The notes: generated by a model not told the origin, from the letters alone. DNA of 64,000 bases from Paracentrotus lividus (GCA_940671915.1 CALNVZ010003426.1:10871590-10935589), one strand, 5' to 3'. Shown: positions 42,401 to 47,408, counted from the stretch's first letter. Made by a program: numbers and translations.

Positions 42401-45400
42401 AACTCTAGCCAGGGGAGGGGGGGGGGTGGGGAGGAGTGGGGGTGGTACACACAAGGCCATGCGTTTTGAATTGGGCCGGTAAATAGGTGGATCTGTGACA
42501 TCTGCGCGACACTTTCGGGTGCATTCCTTTGATTTTCTCAGCTGATATACAAGCTAGTACAACGTTGTTTTTGGTGTCAAAATAAAGCCCATGATGACAG
42601 CAATATAGTCATACCCAGTGTTTATTTCTTCTTTACAAGTGGTATGTGTGCAGGGTGGAAGATGATGAGGAGGTGCAAATTTTCCTGCAAGCACAGTGAT
42701 GAACTGCAGTCATCATAGATCATGCTATTTTTGATCTTTATTCATAATTCATCATGATAATAATGAGTTTAGATTAACTGAAACTAATTTCATGATTAAT
42801 TAGTGTAATTATGCTTAATTATTAATTAATTTTTCCTAGTTAAGCAAAAGAGCAACAAACCTGGCTGCATGATCGCACGGGCAAACATTGATTAAATTTA
42901 AATTTGATAAAACAATTGTGCTTGAAATTATAGGCCTATTAAAGGGATTAAGTAGCTTTCAAAAACAAGAGCAATTATATCAAGATTAATAAAATTATAT
43001 TGTTCTAACAGTAAAAACAAACTACTGAAAGTTTCAGATCAAATGGAAGTCATTTTACCTTAAAACAGTGTAACAAAATAATGCCAAGCATACAGCCGAA
43101 CACCAGTACCCTCTGCTGATAACTCACCAGGCCACTAGAGACAGGGAACTTAACAACAGGAAATGGGTGTGTGGAAAAGCACATGGTTTTATAAACCATC
43201 CGGTGTTGGTTTATAAATTTTGAGTATGAAATCATTGATATCTCGAAGGTAAAGCAAGCAATTAGCTTGCAATTTTGAAGAGATACCAGACTGACCTAAG
43301 TGTTTATAATTATGTTGGCAAAATAAGCTAAATCGAATAAATGTGATTTGAATATCATTCAATGTTACTGCATCCCTTTAAACCTGGGGGGTGTTTCACA
43401 AAGAGTTAAGTAGACTAAAAAATCGCACTTGAATTGCTAGTTTTGTGCGTTATATTACGCATCACCTCATTGGATTGACCATGCTCAAAGGATGCGCGCC
43501 ATTGTGAAATCTATCAGTTGAATTGCGCGTTATAAAATAAGATGCGCGTAGAAGTTAAGTGCGACTTTAAGTCTACTTAACTCTTTGTGAAACACCCCCC
43601 CAGGTGTATAGTTTTGGTAACAAAAAAGGAATTGGCACAAAACCGATCAAATATATTCTCATGTTGTCCACATTGCACTAAAAGATGTGTAAGAGATCTT
43701 GTGACACTGCTTTCATTATTTCTGATGAATTTCATTGAAAATTTTTGAATGAAGAGTAATGTAACTGCCGTTTAGACCTCTGCCGAGAGTTTCGCACGCC
43801 GGAAGTTACGGCGTGAATAACGCGAACGATCTGTGTGTAACACGCACACAAGAGAATCCCCATTGGTTTTCCACGTAAGCGCTAACATGAGTCGGATCCC
43901 CGACTTAGCTTTTTTATACTTATATTATGAAATAAAGACACTAAAACGAGATTTCGAGTACTATAATTTGGTTTATTATTGCTATTGGATTCAATCTTCC
44001 ATAATTTATCTAAATGCGAATCAAAATTATTTTTTCTTACTCCCGAAACTATACACCAGCTTTAAATATTTCATTCATATTATGTGTCCTTTTGCCTTGT
44101 AACTTAACCTCTGACCCGGACTTTTCACTTGCATGGATATCACACATTTATTAATTATATGTGAGTTAAATTATTAGTCAACTTGATAGTATAATTGTCC
44201 CACAGTTTAAAATACTCTACTGTTATTGTTTTGTGTTGTTGCATAACACCTGACACAATCATACTGATCATGACTGAATCATACGGATCATGACACATGC
44301 ATGTGTCATCAGATGGATCCCATTAAAAAAAAAGAAATATCATTCACATTTGTGCATTTACAAGGGTGCACAGACATGAGCACTTTCCCTATCCACCCCC
44401 CCCCCCCCCCCCCCCCCACATGGAGCAGAAAAGACATCTTGTTGTTCAATTGCCCAGCATTAACGTTAGCTCTCATCACAGGCACAGATCCAGGATTTCA
44501 TTGACATAATATTAACTCTCTCATTACCATGGTTGCCTTTTGGCACCATAGAACACTGGTGACAAGGGAAACTGATTTTACTGCCATTTTGCAAAAAAGC
44601 GCCCTCTCTAGTTGAGTTATGTACCGTTGGAAAGCTGGAAACGGTAGTTTTTGTGTGGATGCAAACACTACGGGTATTGCTAGAGTTATCTTTTGGAAAA
44701 TTTTAAATGAAGTGAGAGAATCCAGTTTTGGGGGAAAAGTGCTTGGTAACGAAAGGGCCAAGGGTTAATAATCTGTCATTCTCATGACATTGTTTTAGAG
44801 GGGGCTCTAAAATTGGATTTCTGCGCAACGACAGTTGCTGATCTCCAACCCCATGAACACCACACACGGAAAAAAGTCTACCATTCCGCTTTTACAGAAA
44901 TAGAGAACAATGCATTTTGATTATTGGGCGCTCTGATTAGCTACTGGTAGCTATCGCGAGGAGCTCCGCCTCCCGGTTGCGATGACTGAAGTGCGTTGAC
45001 CGTAACTGAACAACGCGATTCAGCTGTTCCCGATAAAGACCGCTTTGTCGTGCGCGCTGTCAATCATAACCGAATTGGACCCATTTCGCAAGAAAAACTG
45101 CAAGACGCGACTTCAAAAACGGTTGGGCGTAGACCCACTCTTCCAATATTTTTTAGAATAAAGAAGAGAAATATAAAAAAGGAACTTCAACGAATCCACT
45201 GTCGGACGTACGCCCAATATTTCAAAACGCATAAAGAAATGAGGACTTACCAAAAAAAATAAATGACAAATCTAAATTTTATCGTGACTATTGTTAATTG
45301 GAAGGCACAATGGTAGTGTATTTCATATGCTAATTCGTGATCATTCGAGCGTCATGCATAAATTACTAAATTATGGAGGAACTTTTCTCCGTGCCACATG

Positions 45401-45952
45401 GACATGATGGAGGAATAAGAAGAAGGTAGGCTACACCTAAAAAAAAAATCTGGCTATGCCAGCCAAAATTTTGCTCTGAGAGTGGGGAAGAGGCAAAGCC
45501 AAAGGAGGGGGCACAGGGCAGGAGTTTATGCATTTGCCTTTGGCTTTGGCCGTCCAATCAATTGACAATGTCAATGACAATTTGTTAATATTTTTGTGTT
45601 ATCAAAATCAAATAATTTATTTCATCAATTCAAAATCAAATCAATCCACGCGAATCATCTCAGATGCAGACTCAGTCACAGTCACACAATTCTTAATGTA
45701 AACTGCATTTATTCATATCACAAAGCAAAATAACTCTACCATCCATGATCCACAGTGTGCAACCAACTCATCACTCACTCACTGCACAACCACTAACGTT
45801 AGATCTAAAACCACTGAACACAGACCATTCATCCTATTCCACACAGCCACACAGGTGCAGCGGAGTCACAGATTCACCCATAATAATATCGCCAATTTAT
45901 TCCCTTACTTCGACAAGTGCTTGATAATCTGATTCTTGATAATCGACGTCAT
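3414..45952 (-). CDS. UHRF1BP1L: UHRF1BP1-like bridge-like lipid transfer protein (BLTP3 family), 14 exons, 3' partial
   Basis: Coding exons, in order of transcription: 45909-45952, 40872-41034, 26995-27033, 24879-24955, 24106-24214, 17335-17538, 15571-15765, 14641-14821, 12010-12096, 10450-11028, 9733-9839, 8583-8672, 6234-7806, 3414-3665. Every junction keeps phase, giving 3700 nt (1233 codons plus 1 nt). Human relatives are about 1440-1460 residues, so roughly the last 200 residues lie left of the window. Residues 1-110 are the chorein/VPS13-type N-terminus (MTSIIKNQIIKHLSK, DKIGLSTLKGEGQLTNLELD, IPWTKLKTHPICL). Later landmarks are STTPDWKPADLR, RLITNQGK, LLDDILWVLTDSQIKA, FFTKRVDLHLCDE and YAQINPMQ. 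Known of the family: BLTP3A/B are rod-like lipid transfer proteins on endosomal and lysosomal membranes. Inferred here: the same role. About 92% of the locus is intron, packed with repeats. The split between BLTP3A and BLTP3B cannot be made from this sequence. Confidence 0.93.
3767..4292. mobile_element. MITE with GCCCCGATCACACCTTTGCG ends
   Basis: Terminal inverted repeats GCCCCGATCACACCTTTGCG and its complement, with interior repeats of AGCTCGTT and CGCAGCC words in both orientations. About 525 bp, non-coding, in the intron between exons 13 and 14. No other copy in the window. Confidence 0.85.
4790..5265. repeat. TAGACCAAGTGG dispersed repeat, copy 1
   Basis: Many diverged words of the type CACTTGGTCTAAT on the left and ATTAGACCAAGTG on the right, making a loose hairpin of about 475 bp. 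Similar blocks are at 39820-40060, 40425-40845, 48930-49110, 49960-50280 and 59160-59365. Confidence 0.7.
5384..5650. mobile_element. MITE family B, copy 2
   Basis: Arms GGGTGGTATCTCACTTCGC and the complement, with interior GGAGACGTCTCC palindromes and CGCGACAG words. About 267 bp. Same family as 25400-25674. Confidence 0.88.
5788..5952. mobile_element. Short inverted-repeat element (GGACAATTACC)
   Basis: AGGACAACTAATTACCACCA and GGACAATTACCCC words on the left are complemented by TAGTTGTCCTGGTGGTAATT on the right. Directly abuts the next MITE. Confidence 0.65.
5953..6091. mobile_element. MITE family D (GGACTTGTCxGACxTTTTATC), copy 1
   Basis: About 139 bp. Arms are TTTCATGAAAGGACTTGTCA on the left and TGTCCGACAAGTCCTTTGAT on the right, with a CTGATTGGCTGAGAG core. 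Other copies are at 15272-15450, 32565-32703 and 50870-51023. Confidence 0.9.
6234..7806 (-). CDS. UHRF1BP1L: BLTP3-like coding exon 13 (large)
   Basis: 1573 nt, residues 626-1149 plus one base. The first half is folded-domain sequence: KILQVQVSQVTATNCRVGTN, DVWGIKVDQVWADFVG, PFIQPLPLSLWMC, and ITINHYQLLFLLRLQQSLQL, which matches the family's D/N-H-Y-Q-x-L-x-L-L-R-L motif. The second half is an acidic, Ser-rich linker ending GFTMVSHGSRAG and MESESGLG, comparable with the D-S-F-V-M and E-S-E-S-G region of vertebrates. Acceptor is TTTTCAATATAG, donor GTGAGA. Confidence 0.93.
7847..7970. mobile_element. Short hairpin element
   Basis: CTGTTTCTCGGAACCATCAT on the left is complementary to ATGACGGTTTTGAGAAAC on the right, about 124 bp, immediately upstream of the exon 13 acceptor. 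A related fragment lies at 61571-61655. Confidence 0.7.
7971..8582. other. Intron 12, no recognised feature
   Basis: AT-rich sequence between exons 12 and 13; no repeat family or motif recognised. Confidence 0.4.
8583..8672 (-). CDS. UHRF1BP1L: BLTP3-like coding exon 12
   Basis: Residues 596-625, phase 0/0: PELEEIAPASSQISTGQD, then HIDIRIDALMQK. The H-x-D-I-R-x-D-A segment is a family landmark. Acceptor is TTTTTATAACAG, donor AAG|GTAGG. Confidence 0.9.
8983..9620 (+). pseudogene. LINE (non-LTR retrotransposon) ORF2 3'-end remnant
   Basis: Conceptual translation gives EQVKQFTYLGSVISNDAYS, IKTRIALAKNAFSKH, CLVWSVALYGSET, then after stops and frame changes NWLGHILRGNSML and GKMKGKRGRGRPR. This is the C-terminal thumb and tail region of a non-LTR reverse transcriptase. 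Antisense to the host gene, in the intron between exons 11 and 12. It is 5' truncated, with in-frame stops and frameshifts, so not active. Clade not assigned. Confidence 0.85.
9733..9839 (-). CDS. UHRF1BP1L: BLTP3-like coding exon 11
   Basis: Residues 560-595: V/PAPVMYAQINPMQLRMDN, then TTILWLNQFAFNVMQTL. The pattern N-L/M-Y-x-Q-x-N, then S/T-x-L-W-L-N-Q-F, is shared with vertebrate BLTP3A/B. Acceptor is ATATTTACAG, donor GTAAGT. It restores the phase between exons 10 and 12, which would otherwise join at a stop. Confidence 0.92.
9893..10085. mobile_element. tRNA-derived SINE, copy 1
   Basis: Contains tRNA-like A and B boxes: TAGCTCAGTTGGTAGAGC and GGGTTCGAATT around an AGC-like anticodon loop. 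The flanks AATGGGATTCCATTG and TGAATCCCATTTTCTTTGCT make an outer inverted pair. It does not close a 7-bp acceptor stem, so it is not a working tRNA. Confidence 0.8.
10450..11028 (-). CDS. UHRF1BP1L: BLTP3-like coding exon 10 (proline/histidine-rich insert)
   Basis: Residues 368-559. It opens with SSRSHWEFFDDAM, the conserved S-R-S-H-W segment. A low-complexity insert follows at about residues 415-480, rich in Pro, His, Arg and Gly (PPTHPATPPPHHPH and similar). Conserved sequence then resumes: SCLVFRIRALQLSNVATSD and VEYMSFYFPNELDFP. The donor is CAG|GTAAGT. The insert is GC-rich and probably disordered. Its length is the least conserved feature of this exon. Confidence 0.9.
11385..11785. mobile_element. 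Fold-back element with AGTCCTAAAAAGGACT hairpins
   Basis: Arms at about 11396-11522 and 11638-11772 are reverse complements over about 125 bp (GGTTTACGGTTCACCATGTG, then AGAGAGTAGAGAGTAGAAAT). Each arm, and the 115-nt loop, carries an AGTCCT(A/G)AAAAGGACT mini-hairpin. The arms are nearly identical, so the element is probably young. In intron 9 of the host gene. Confidence 0.88.
12010..12096 (-). CDS. UHRF1BP1L: BLTP3-like coding exon 9
   Basis: Residues 339-366, with both edges split (2 nt and 1 nt). Contains RRIEGGAMQISFSGVSFDYY then PYHIA. The G-G-x-M/I-Q and D-Y-Y-P-x-H motifs match the family. The acceptor follows a strong pyrimidine tract ending GATTAAAG, and the donor is GTAAGT. Confidence 0.9.
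12400..12520 (+). mobile_element. tRNA-derived SINE, copy 2
   Basis: CATAGCTCAGTCAGTAGAGC (A box) and ACAGGTTCAAATCCCGACGG (B box), followed by the family tail TTCCATTTTCTTTGCTC. Confidence 0.78.
12786..12990. repeat. GA-rich microsatellite
   Basis: Imperfect GAGA repeats with an internal duplication of a block around AGAGAGGACAACTTGAGAGA. Long ORFs opposite it (Ser/Leu runs) are artefacts. Confidence 0.92.
12991..14129. other. Intron 8, right part, no recognised feature
   Basis: AT-rich, apparently single-copy sequence. One run of ACATGTACATGTACAT at about 13474-13491. Nothing else seen. Confidence 0.4.
14130..14640. repeat. Decayed tandem copies of the exon 8 3' end and donor
   Basis: Exon-like sequences CCTATTCCAGGTCGATTCAT (from 14374), CTTATTTCAGGTTGATTTAT (from 14514) and weaker ones near 14257 and 14135 precede the real exon edge at 14641. 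Each is preceded on the plus strand by the same intron segment (AATGGACTATTCxATCCTTG). Spacing is about 116-140 bp. Two copies keep the CCTAC (GTAGG) donor. Confidence 0.85.
14641..14821 (-). CDS. UHRF1BP1L: BLTP3-like coding exon 8
   Basis: Residues 278-337 plus one base. Contains LQLLQFFEKYDVPETSYHFF and TKRVDLHLCDE, which align with the conserved F-E-K-F/Y-D-V and R-x-D-L-H-I-C-D motifs of the family. The donor AG|GTAGGC is followed in the intron by decayed tandem copies of the exon end (14130-14640). Confidence 0.92.
15272..15450. mobile_element. MITE family D, copy 2 (diverged)
   Basis: GCATTTCATGAAAGGACTTG at the left, GACAAATTGTCAGACAAGAA and GATGAAATGTTCTCC at the right. Confidence 0.75.
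15462..15570. repeat. 33-bp tandem repeat touching the exon 7 donor
   Basis: About 3.3 copies of GGGACTACACATACACCAAA plus ATGATCACCT, the last one running into the donor CTACACCTAC. On the sense strand each unit offers GGTGTATGTGTAG, so several weak GT sites follow the real donor. Confidence 0.85.
15571..15765 (-). CDS. UHRF1BP1L: BLTP3-like coding exon 7
   Basis: Residues 213-277, phase 0/0. Contains ICITIKKRLNDCSLVTSRLQ and the family hallmark VLLDDILWVLTDSQIKAVM. Acceptor is ATTTACATTAG, donor GAG|GTAGGT. A 33-bp tandem repeat begins immediately beyond the donor. Confidence 0.93.
15775..15960 (-). mobile_element. tRNA-derived SINE, copy 3
   Basis: Same family as 16035-16260 in the same orientation: TGGAATTCCATTGGGATTTG, GATTACTAGACAGGTG (anticodon arm), then the shared body AGAACCCCTTAGCTTTTAAT. 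The tRNA-like head is more decayed. Confidence 0.75.
16035..16260 (-). mobile_element. tRNA-derived SINE, copy 4
   Basis: On the minus strand, CATAGCTCAAACGGTAGAGC (A box) and GGGTTTGAATCCCAATGG (B box) surround an AGT anticodon-like loop. The body AGAACCCCTGAGCTTTAAAT is shared with copy 3. The two lie in direct tandem in intron 6. Confidence 0.8.
16295..17334 (-). repeat. Tandem array of seven partial exon 6 copies with splice donors
   Basis: Donor-like CTTAC(C) words at 16295, 16441, 16591, 16737, 16892, 17038, 17184 and (real exon) 17330 are spaced 146-155 bp. Each unit repeats the last part of exon 6 (VLTFKAVEWSTFRLTVDAIE to RLITNQGK) plus GTAAG(T/C)TAT. Then, without other intron sequence, it re-enters the exon at ATACTC. 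The 114-nt core is open in the coding frame in every copy I read and differs by only a few bases. Six of the seven keep AG just before the core. Confidence 0.93.
17335..17538 (-). CDS. UHRF1BP1L: BLTP3-like coding exon 6 (parent of an 8-copy partial exon array)
   Basis: Residues 145-212: LAQLVVQSTTPDWKPADLRY, a linker, then GQVLTFKAVEWSTFRLTVDA, ending RLITNQGK. Phase 0 at both ends, acceptor ATTTTTAG, donor AAAG|GTAAGTTAT. It is the only one of eight copies that carries the complete exon with the upstream half and a good acceptor. The other seven, at 16295-17334, repeat its last 114 nt and donor. Confidence 0.92.
17539..18284. other. Intron 5, left part, no recognised feature
   Basis: AT-rich sequence upstream of exon 6. 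No repeat family recognised. Confidence 0.4.
18285..19425. repeat. Element made of CTGCNGCAG palindromes
   Basis: About 1.1 kb bounded by CCCATAGGAAA at the left and TTTCCTATGGG at the right, with another TTTCCTATGGG at 19139-19149. The interior is dozens of TCTGCCGCAGAC, CTGCTGCAGAC and TTGCCGCATAC words in both orientations, peaking at 19365-19402 where self-complementary units run back to back. It would form many alternative hairpins. No coding meaning. Confidence 0.9.
19856..19972. repeat. GA microsatellite
   Basis: Nearly pure (GA)n with scattered AAAG interruptions, in intron 5. Confidence 0.95.
20436..21705. mobile_element. 1.27-kb fold-back element with about 550-bp arms
   Basis: GTCAGGCAGCCAGCTCAAGA at the left end is mirrored by TCTTGAGCTGGCTGCCTGAC at the right end. 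Complementarity continues through GAATCCCTCATTTACTAAAC, GAAATCGAAAACAGTGAAAG and GACAAAAATCAACAATTT. The central loop (about 20990-21160) is unpaired. Arms differ by small indels and substitutions. No coding potential; probably a non-autonomous DNA transposon. Confidence 0.93.
21706..22917. other. Intron 5 segment without recognised features
   Basis: AT-rich sequence with several TACATGTA words. Short ORFs (for example 21994-22194 and 22367-22549) show no known similarity. Confidence 0.4.
22918..24003. repeat. ATC/CAT trinucleotide microsatellite, about 1.1 kb
   Basis: Imperfect CATCATCAC repeats throughout, ending about 100 bp before exon 5. It creates spurious His-, Ile-, Asp- or Met-rich ORFs in all frames. 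Confidence 0.97.
24106..24214 (-). CDS. UHRF1BP1L: BLTP3-like coding exon 5
   Basis: Residues 108-144 (APSKYGFPERVVDGMYVHVN then SIIGKFKSDTFHADIQ). The S/P-K-x-G-x-x-E-x-V-V-x-G-M pattern is characteristic of the family. Acceptor is ATATTTTCAG, donor CAG|GTGGGT. It opens with one base completing codon 108. Confidence 0.92.
24381..24408. repeat. Homopolymer of 28 C
   Basis: Uninterrupted C run in intron 4. Runs of the same 28-C length occur at 46408-46435, with shorter ones at 44395-44417 and 54666-54679. Confidence 0.95.
24732..24861. mobile_element. Short MITE (AGGCGGTxxxGCACTAGCTCA)
   Basis: Inverted ends AGGCGGTATGGCACTAGCTC and GAGCTAGTGCAGCACCGCCT, 130 bp, just downstream of exon 4. 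A related split copy flanks 32515-33000. Confidence 0.82.
24879..24955 (-). CDS. UHRF1BP1L: BLTP3-like coding exon 4
   Basis: Residues 83-107 (YLDQVEMEMETCRDLRKTEN and following), ending in phase 2 at GTAAGTC, after a TTCTTGCAG acceptor. It continues the chorein domain: a hydrophobic strand followed by a charged, variable linker, as in relatives. Confidence 0.88.
25005..25193. mobile_element. MITE family F, copy 1
   Basis: Right end CGCGCGAAAATAACAGCGAA and TACAGTA; left end GATTTCGCGC with GCAGGCGCGAATTTAAAAAC. The inverse-orientation copy is at 30284-30513. Confidence 0.78.
25214..25393. mobile_element. MITE family G (GTGTTTCACAAAGAG), copy 1
   Basis: CTGGGGTGTTTCACAAAGAG at the left; GGCTCTTTGTGAAACACTCC at the right; core ATATTACGCATC. 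Other copies are at 43385-43603 and 53964-54183. Confidence 0.9.
25400..25674. mobile_element. MITE family B, copy 3
   Basis: Arms TAGGGTGGTATCTCACTTCA and GAAGTGAGATACCACCCTTA with interior GGAGACGTCTCC. It is the best-preserved copy and begins six bases after a family G MITE. Confidence 0.9.
26006..26400. mobile_element. Fold-back element with a second palindrome nested inside
   Basis: Outer arms AGAGCTTACATGCCAAAGGG and CGTTTTGCATGTAAGCTCTT. Inside, 26210-26362 has its own ends CAGGCGTGGATCCAGGGG and CTGGATCTGCGCCTG. Probably one element inserted into another. Confidence 0.8.
26995..27033 (-). CDS. UHRF1BP1L: BLTP3-like coding exon 3 (39-nt microexon)
   Basis: Only 13 codons, IPWTKLKTHPICL (residues 70-82), phase 0 to phase 0, with acceptor TTTTCAG and donor GTGAG. 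The peptide is one of the most conserved stretches of the BLTP3/VPS13 N-terminus, which makes so small an exon recognisable. It sits 13.8 kb downstream of exon 2. Confidence 0.92.
27495..27645. mobile_element. Short palindromic element
   Basis: AATATTGACTGGCCTT and AAAGCCAGTCAATATT at the ends; the centre CATATTGCCACGAGTC / CGAGGGCAATATG is complementary. About 150 bp, in intron 2. Confidence 0.85.
27646..29295. other. Intron 2 segment without recognised features
   Basis: AT-rich, apparently single-copy sequence with scattered TACATGTA/GTACATGTA words. No exon fits between exons 2 and 3, whose phases already join. Confidence 0.4.
29296..29792. mobile_element. MITE with TTAA ends, copy 2
   Basis: Same element as 1545-2046: begins TTAAAGGGGAAGTTCACCCT and ends with the reverse complement, including GACGTCAC and GTCGATTTTCTTCAAAC in the arms. 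It lies in intron 2 of the BLTP3-like gene. Confidence 0.88.
30284..30513. mobile_element. MITE family F, copy 2 (inverse orientation)
   Basis: TACTGTATTCGCTGTTATTT and TTCGCGCG at the left, CCGCGAATATTTCCACGATT and ACAGTA at the right. Confidence 0.8.
30940..31325. repeat. GCGTGAGA-type repeat element
   Basis: TGCGTGAGATC, TGCGTGAGAAATGGGG, GTGAGACGGACCCGAAATCC and GATTCTCACGCAAGATGCGT occur within 390 bp, preceded by a GCGCGCGC-rich block (31020-31075). Looks like the end of a larger mobile element; type not assigned. Confidence 0.6.
31398..32025. mobile_element. hAT-type MITE with 8-bp target duplication
   Basis: Starts TAGGGTTGGGC, ends GCCCAACCTT, and is flanked by ATTGTTAT at 31390-31397 and 32026-32033. 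An 8-bp duplication and TAGGG-type ends are typical of hAT transposons. Long subterminal inverted repeats include TTTTTTGCACTTTAGCGACG on one side. 628 bp, no transposase. Confidence 0.9.
32565..32703. mobile_element. MITE family D, copy 3
   Basis: TTTCATCAAAGGACTTGTCG at the left, CGTCCGACAAGTCCTTTCAT and a C run at the right. It seems inserted in a member of the 24732-24861 family, whose halves (CACTAGCTTGAGCTTAATT, AACTAGCTCAAGCTATTGCA) lie at 32517 and 32950. Confidence 0.88.
33914..34575. mobile_element. MITE with CACATATCGTC ends
   Basis: CACATATCGTCGCTGTTTTT / ACGAACCGTC at the left is mirrored by GACGGTTCGTAAAATCACTG / ACGATATGTG at the right. Interior repeats of TTTTACAAA(G/C)CGT. 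About 660 bp. Confidence 0.85.
34576..38269. other. Intron 2 segment, no gene recognised
   Basis: AT-rich sequence with CAAA microsatellite (34945-34972), many TACATGTA words and short ORFs lacking similarity or splice context. Nothing supported. Confidence 0.4.
38270..38695. repeat. Pyrimidine-rich tract with CCCT repeat
   Basis: T/C-rich for over 400 bp, including (CCCT)n at 38463-38493 and two copies of AAATCTGCTCCTTCATCTTC. A candidate for unusual DNA structure. ORFs in it are composition artefacts. Confidence 0.85.
38745..39252. mobile_element. MITE with GTTCACACGG ends
   Basis: GTTCACACGGGACCATCGGG at the left and GCCGTGTAAAC at the right. The interior has CCTCGAGGA palindromes and repeated AACTCCAAGCT/TTGGAGTTA words. 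Confidence 0.75.
39820..40060. repeat. TAGACCAAGTGG dispersed repeat, copy 2
   Basis: TTGGTCTAATTACCATCTG-like words on the left, ATTAGACCAAATGGATGTTA-like words on the right. Confidence 0.7.
40425..40845. repeat. TAGACCAAGTGG dispersed repeat, copy 3 (interrupted)
   Basis: Related words ATTAGACCATGTGGGATG and GGGTTTAGACCAAT bracket an interior inverted pair: TGTGGTTTAACTATGAGTAG and CATAGAACTTAAACCACGGT. Composite. Confidence 0.55.
40872..41034 (-). CDS. UHRF1BP1L: BLTP3-like coding exon 2 (chorein core, GC donor)
   Basis: Residues 16-69: FVKNLSSDKIGLSTLKGEGQ, then LTNLELDEQVLMDVLELPSW, ending RLSIK. This is the core of the VPS13/chorein N-terminal fold. The acceptor is TTTACATCCTAG. The donor must be AAG|GCAAGT, a GC-AG intron, because phase 0 is required by the next exon (IPWTKL) and no GT fits. 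Four truncated copies of the first half of this exon lie just upstream in the same intron (41035-42003). Confidence 0.92.
41035..42003 (-). repeat. Tandem array of four truncated exon 2 copies with acceptors
   Basis: Acceptor/exon edges end at 41247, 41462, 41674 and 41883, spaced 209-215 bp from each other and from the real edge at 41034. Each copy repeats TTTACATCCTAG|ATTCGTCAAG through the codons for KNLSSDKIGLSTLKGEGQ, then diverges after LELD into intron sequence (GTAGTAGTTGCTAATAAAAG). All lack three bases (the Thr codon region) present in the real exon. None has the second half of the exon or its donor. Confidence 0.93.
42412..42450. repeat. G-rich run
   Basis: Runs of G (up to 11) separated by A or T over about 40 bp; could form a quadruplex on the plus strand. 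Confidence 0.7.
42937..43381. mobile_element. Element with TTAAAGGGAT ends
   Basis: Left end TTAAAGGGATTAAGTAGC, right end TACTGCATCCCTTTAA. The interior word CAAACTACTGAAAGTTT also occurs at about 8786-8802 near TTTAGTAACTTTCC (8709), so a fragment of the same family lies in the intron between exons 11 and 12. Confidence 0.7.
43385..43603. mobile_element. MITE family G, copy 2
   Basis: CTGGGGGGTGTTTCACAAAG and CTTTGTGAAACACCCCCCCA ends, core GTGCGTTATATTACGCATCA. Starts four bases after the previous element. Confidence 0.92.
43604..45908. other. Intron 1, middle and right part
   Basis: Contains a C homopolymer (44395-44417) and a GC-richer block at 44935-45240 with a short plus-strand ORF (44996-45262) of no known similarity. 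Nothing else is supported. Confidence 0.4.
45909..45952 (-). CDS. UHRF1BP1L: BLTP3-like coding exon 1 (start codon)
   Basis: Encodes residues 1-14, MTSIIKNQIIKHLS, plus two bases of codon 15, and ends at a GTAAG donor. Family members start with a very similar Met-x-x-Ile-Ile-Lys-x-Gln-Ile-x-Lys-His-Leu-Ser segment, which fixes the start. The ATG has A at -3. Thirteen bases upstream there is a good acceptor (pyrimidine-rich tract ending CTTTAAG at 45966), so the exon probably runs 45909-45965 and a further non-coding 5' exon lies to the right. That exon and the promoter were not found. Confidence 0.9.
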
Positions 45953-45965
45953 GGTTCTCTGTATC

Positions 45966-46407
45966 CTTAAAGACAAACAGAAATTTAAAAACACAAGGTT
46001 TGATGCTACGACGGTCCAGTTATTAACAGAATTCTAGCCATTTTCCCACCACGACTGCAGCACCAATTTGTTTTCTTTAATGATCGATGATGAATGTTTA
46101 ATCGATATCTTAGACTTTCAGACCAGGCAATTCTTTCAAAAACCTTAAATATTTTCCATTATCGTCTAATCCTACTTATCTTATGAAATTAATATAACTT
46201 ATATGTGGAAAAAAAATTAATTCTTTGTTACATTATCAAATTAAACAAATTAATAGTTATGAGATTTCTTGCAAGTTTACCTATACTTATTGATAATTTA
46301 CCTAGAAACAAGACTACATGAGAAAAAAGTTGGCACAGATTTGATGATAGATGGAGCTAATGTGTAGAAAGTTTGTTGACTCAGCAAGTGCAACTTTCAA
46401 CCCCCGG

Positions 46408-46438
<31 letters not shown>

Positions 46439-47210
46439 CACATCTGTGCGCTTTGACTTTTGGCCCAAAAAGGAATAACAACAACAAACTTTTGACTGCA
46501 CAAAGCACTGGCGTTAATCCCGAGGGGATGCGGGGATATATCCCCCAGAACTTTTCAAGAAAGAAATGTTTTTAAAAAATATAAATAAATAAATAAAATA
46601 CACTATAGATAATTGTGCTATTGGTTAATAATAGCGCTTTCAATCAATACTAAAAAAGGGCCTCTTTTTAACTCCAAAAACCCCAAATTTTCCTGCTCGG
46701 TCGCTATGCGACCTCGCGCTAAGCAGTAGGCCAAGTATAAAAAGGTTGGATCCAAAGCCCTCGTCTGGGGACAAACCTGATGTAGGAAAGGGTGTTGTCG
46801 AGATGAATCGCGAGTGGATTTTTTTCTACTTTATGACCAGAAAGCATAGAATTCTATAGGCATTTAGGGGTTTCAATTTTGTTTAGCTCATCATTAGAAT
46901 ATCATATGAACGGGAGCTGTAATTTGTCCATCAAAACAATTGAAAGCAAGCAAGAACTTTGCGTGAAACGGGTAAAAAAGTGTCTGCTAGGGAAAAGTTA
47001 TTGAGTATATACCTTTAATATTTCTCCGTCAAGTAGGCGCTAATGTGAAATCAAACCAATATGTAAATTGATGTTTAGTTGGTCAGAATGCCCATAATCT
47101 GGTTATAAGAAAGAAAAAAATAGGCGAGCGCGAAGCGCGAGCGGGGATTTGATGTATCGGAATGATCTGAAAACGGGACATTTTATGCACTCAGGAATGT
47201 AATCATGGTA
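45966..47210. other. Upstream region of the BLTP3-like gene
   Basis: Should contain the 5' UTR intron and perhaps the promoter. A 28-C run is at 46408-46435. GCGACCTCGCGCT and GCGAGCGCGAAGCGCGAGCG words begin at about 46700 and 47123. No TATA box or first exon could be assigned. Confidence 0.35.
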
Positions 47211-47213
47211 ATA

Positions 47214-47284
47214 ACTCCTATCTATATATCTATCTACCTATCTATCTACCTAGCTATCTATCTATCTATCTATCTACCTAAAAG

Positions 47285-47322
<38 letters not shown>

Positions 47323-47370
47323 CCTATCTATCTACCTATCTATCTATCTATCTATCTATCTACCTAAAAG

Positions 47371-47408
<38 letters not shown>

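Noticed and set aside
44996-45262. A plus-strand gene of 88 codons
   Set aside because: No similarity, no splice context and no start or promoter signal; it lies in intron 1 of the minus-strand gene.
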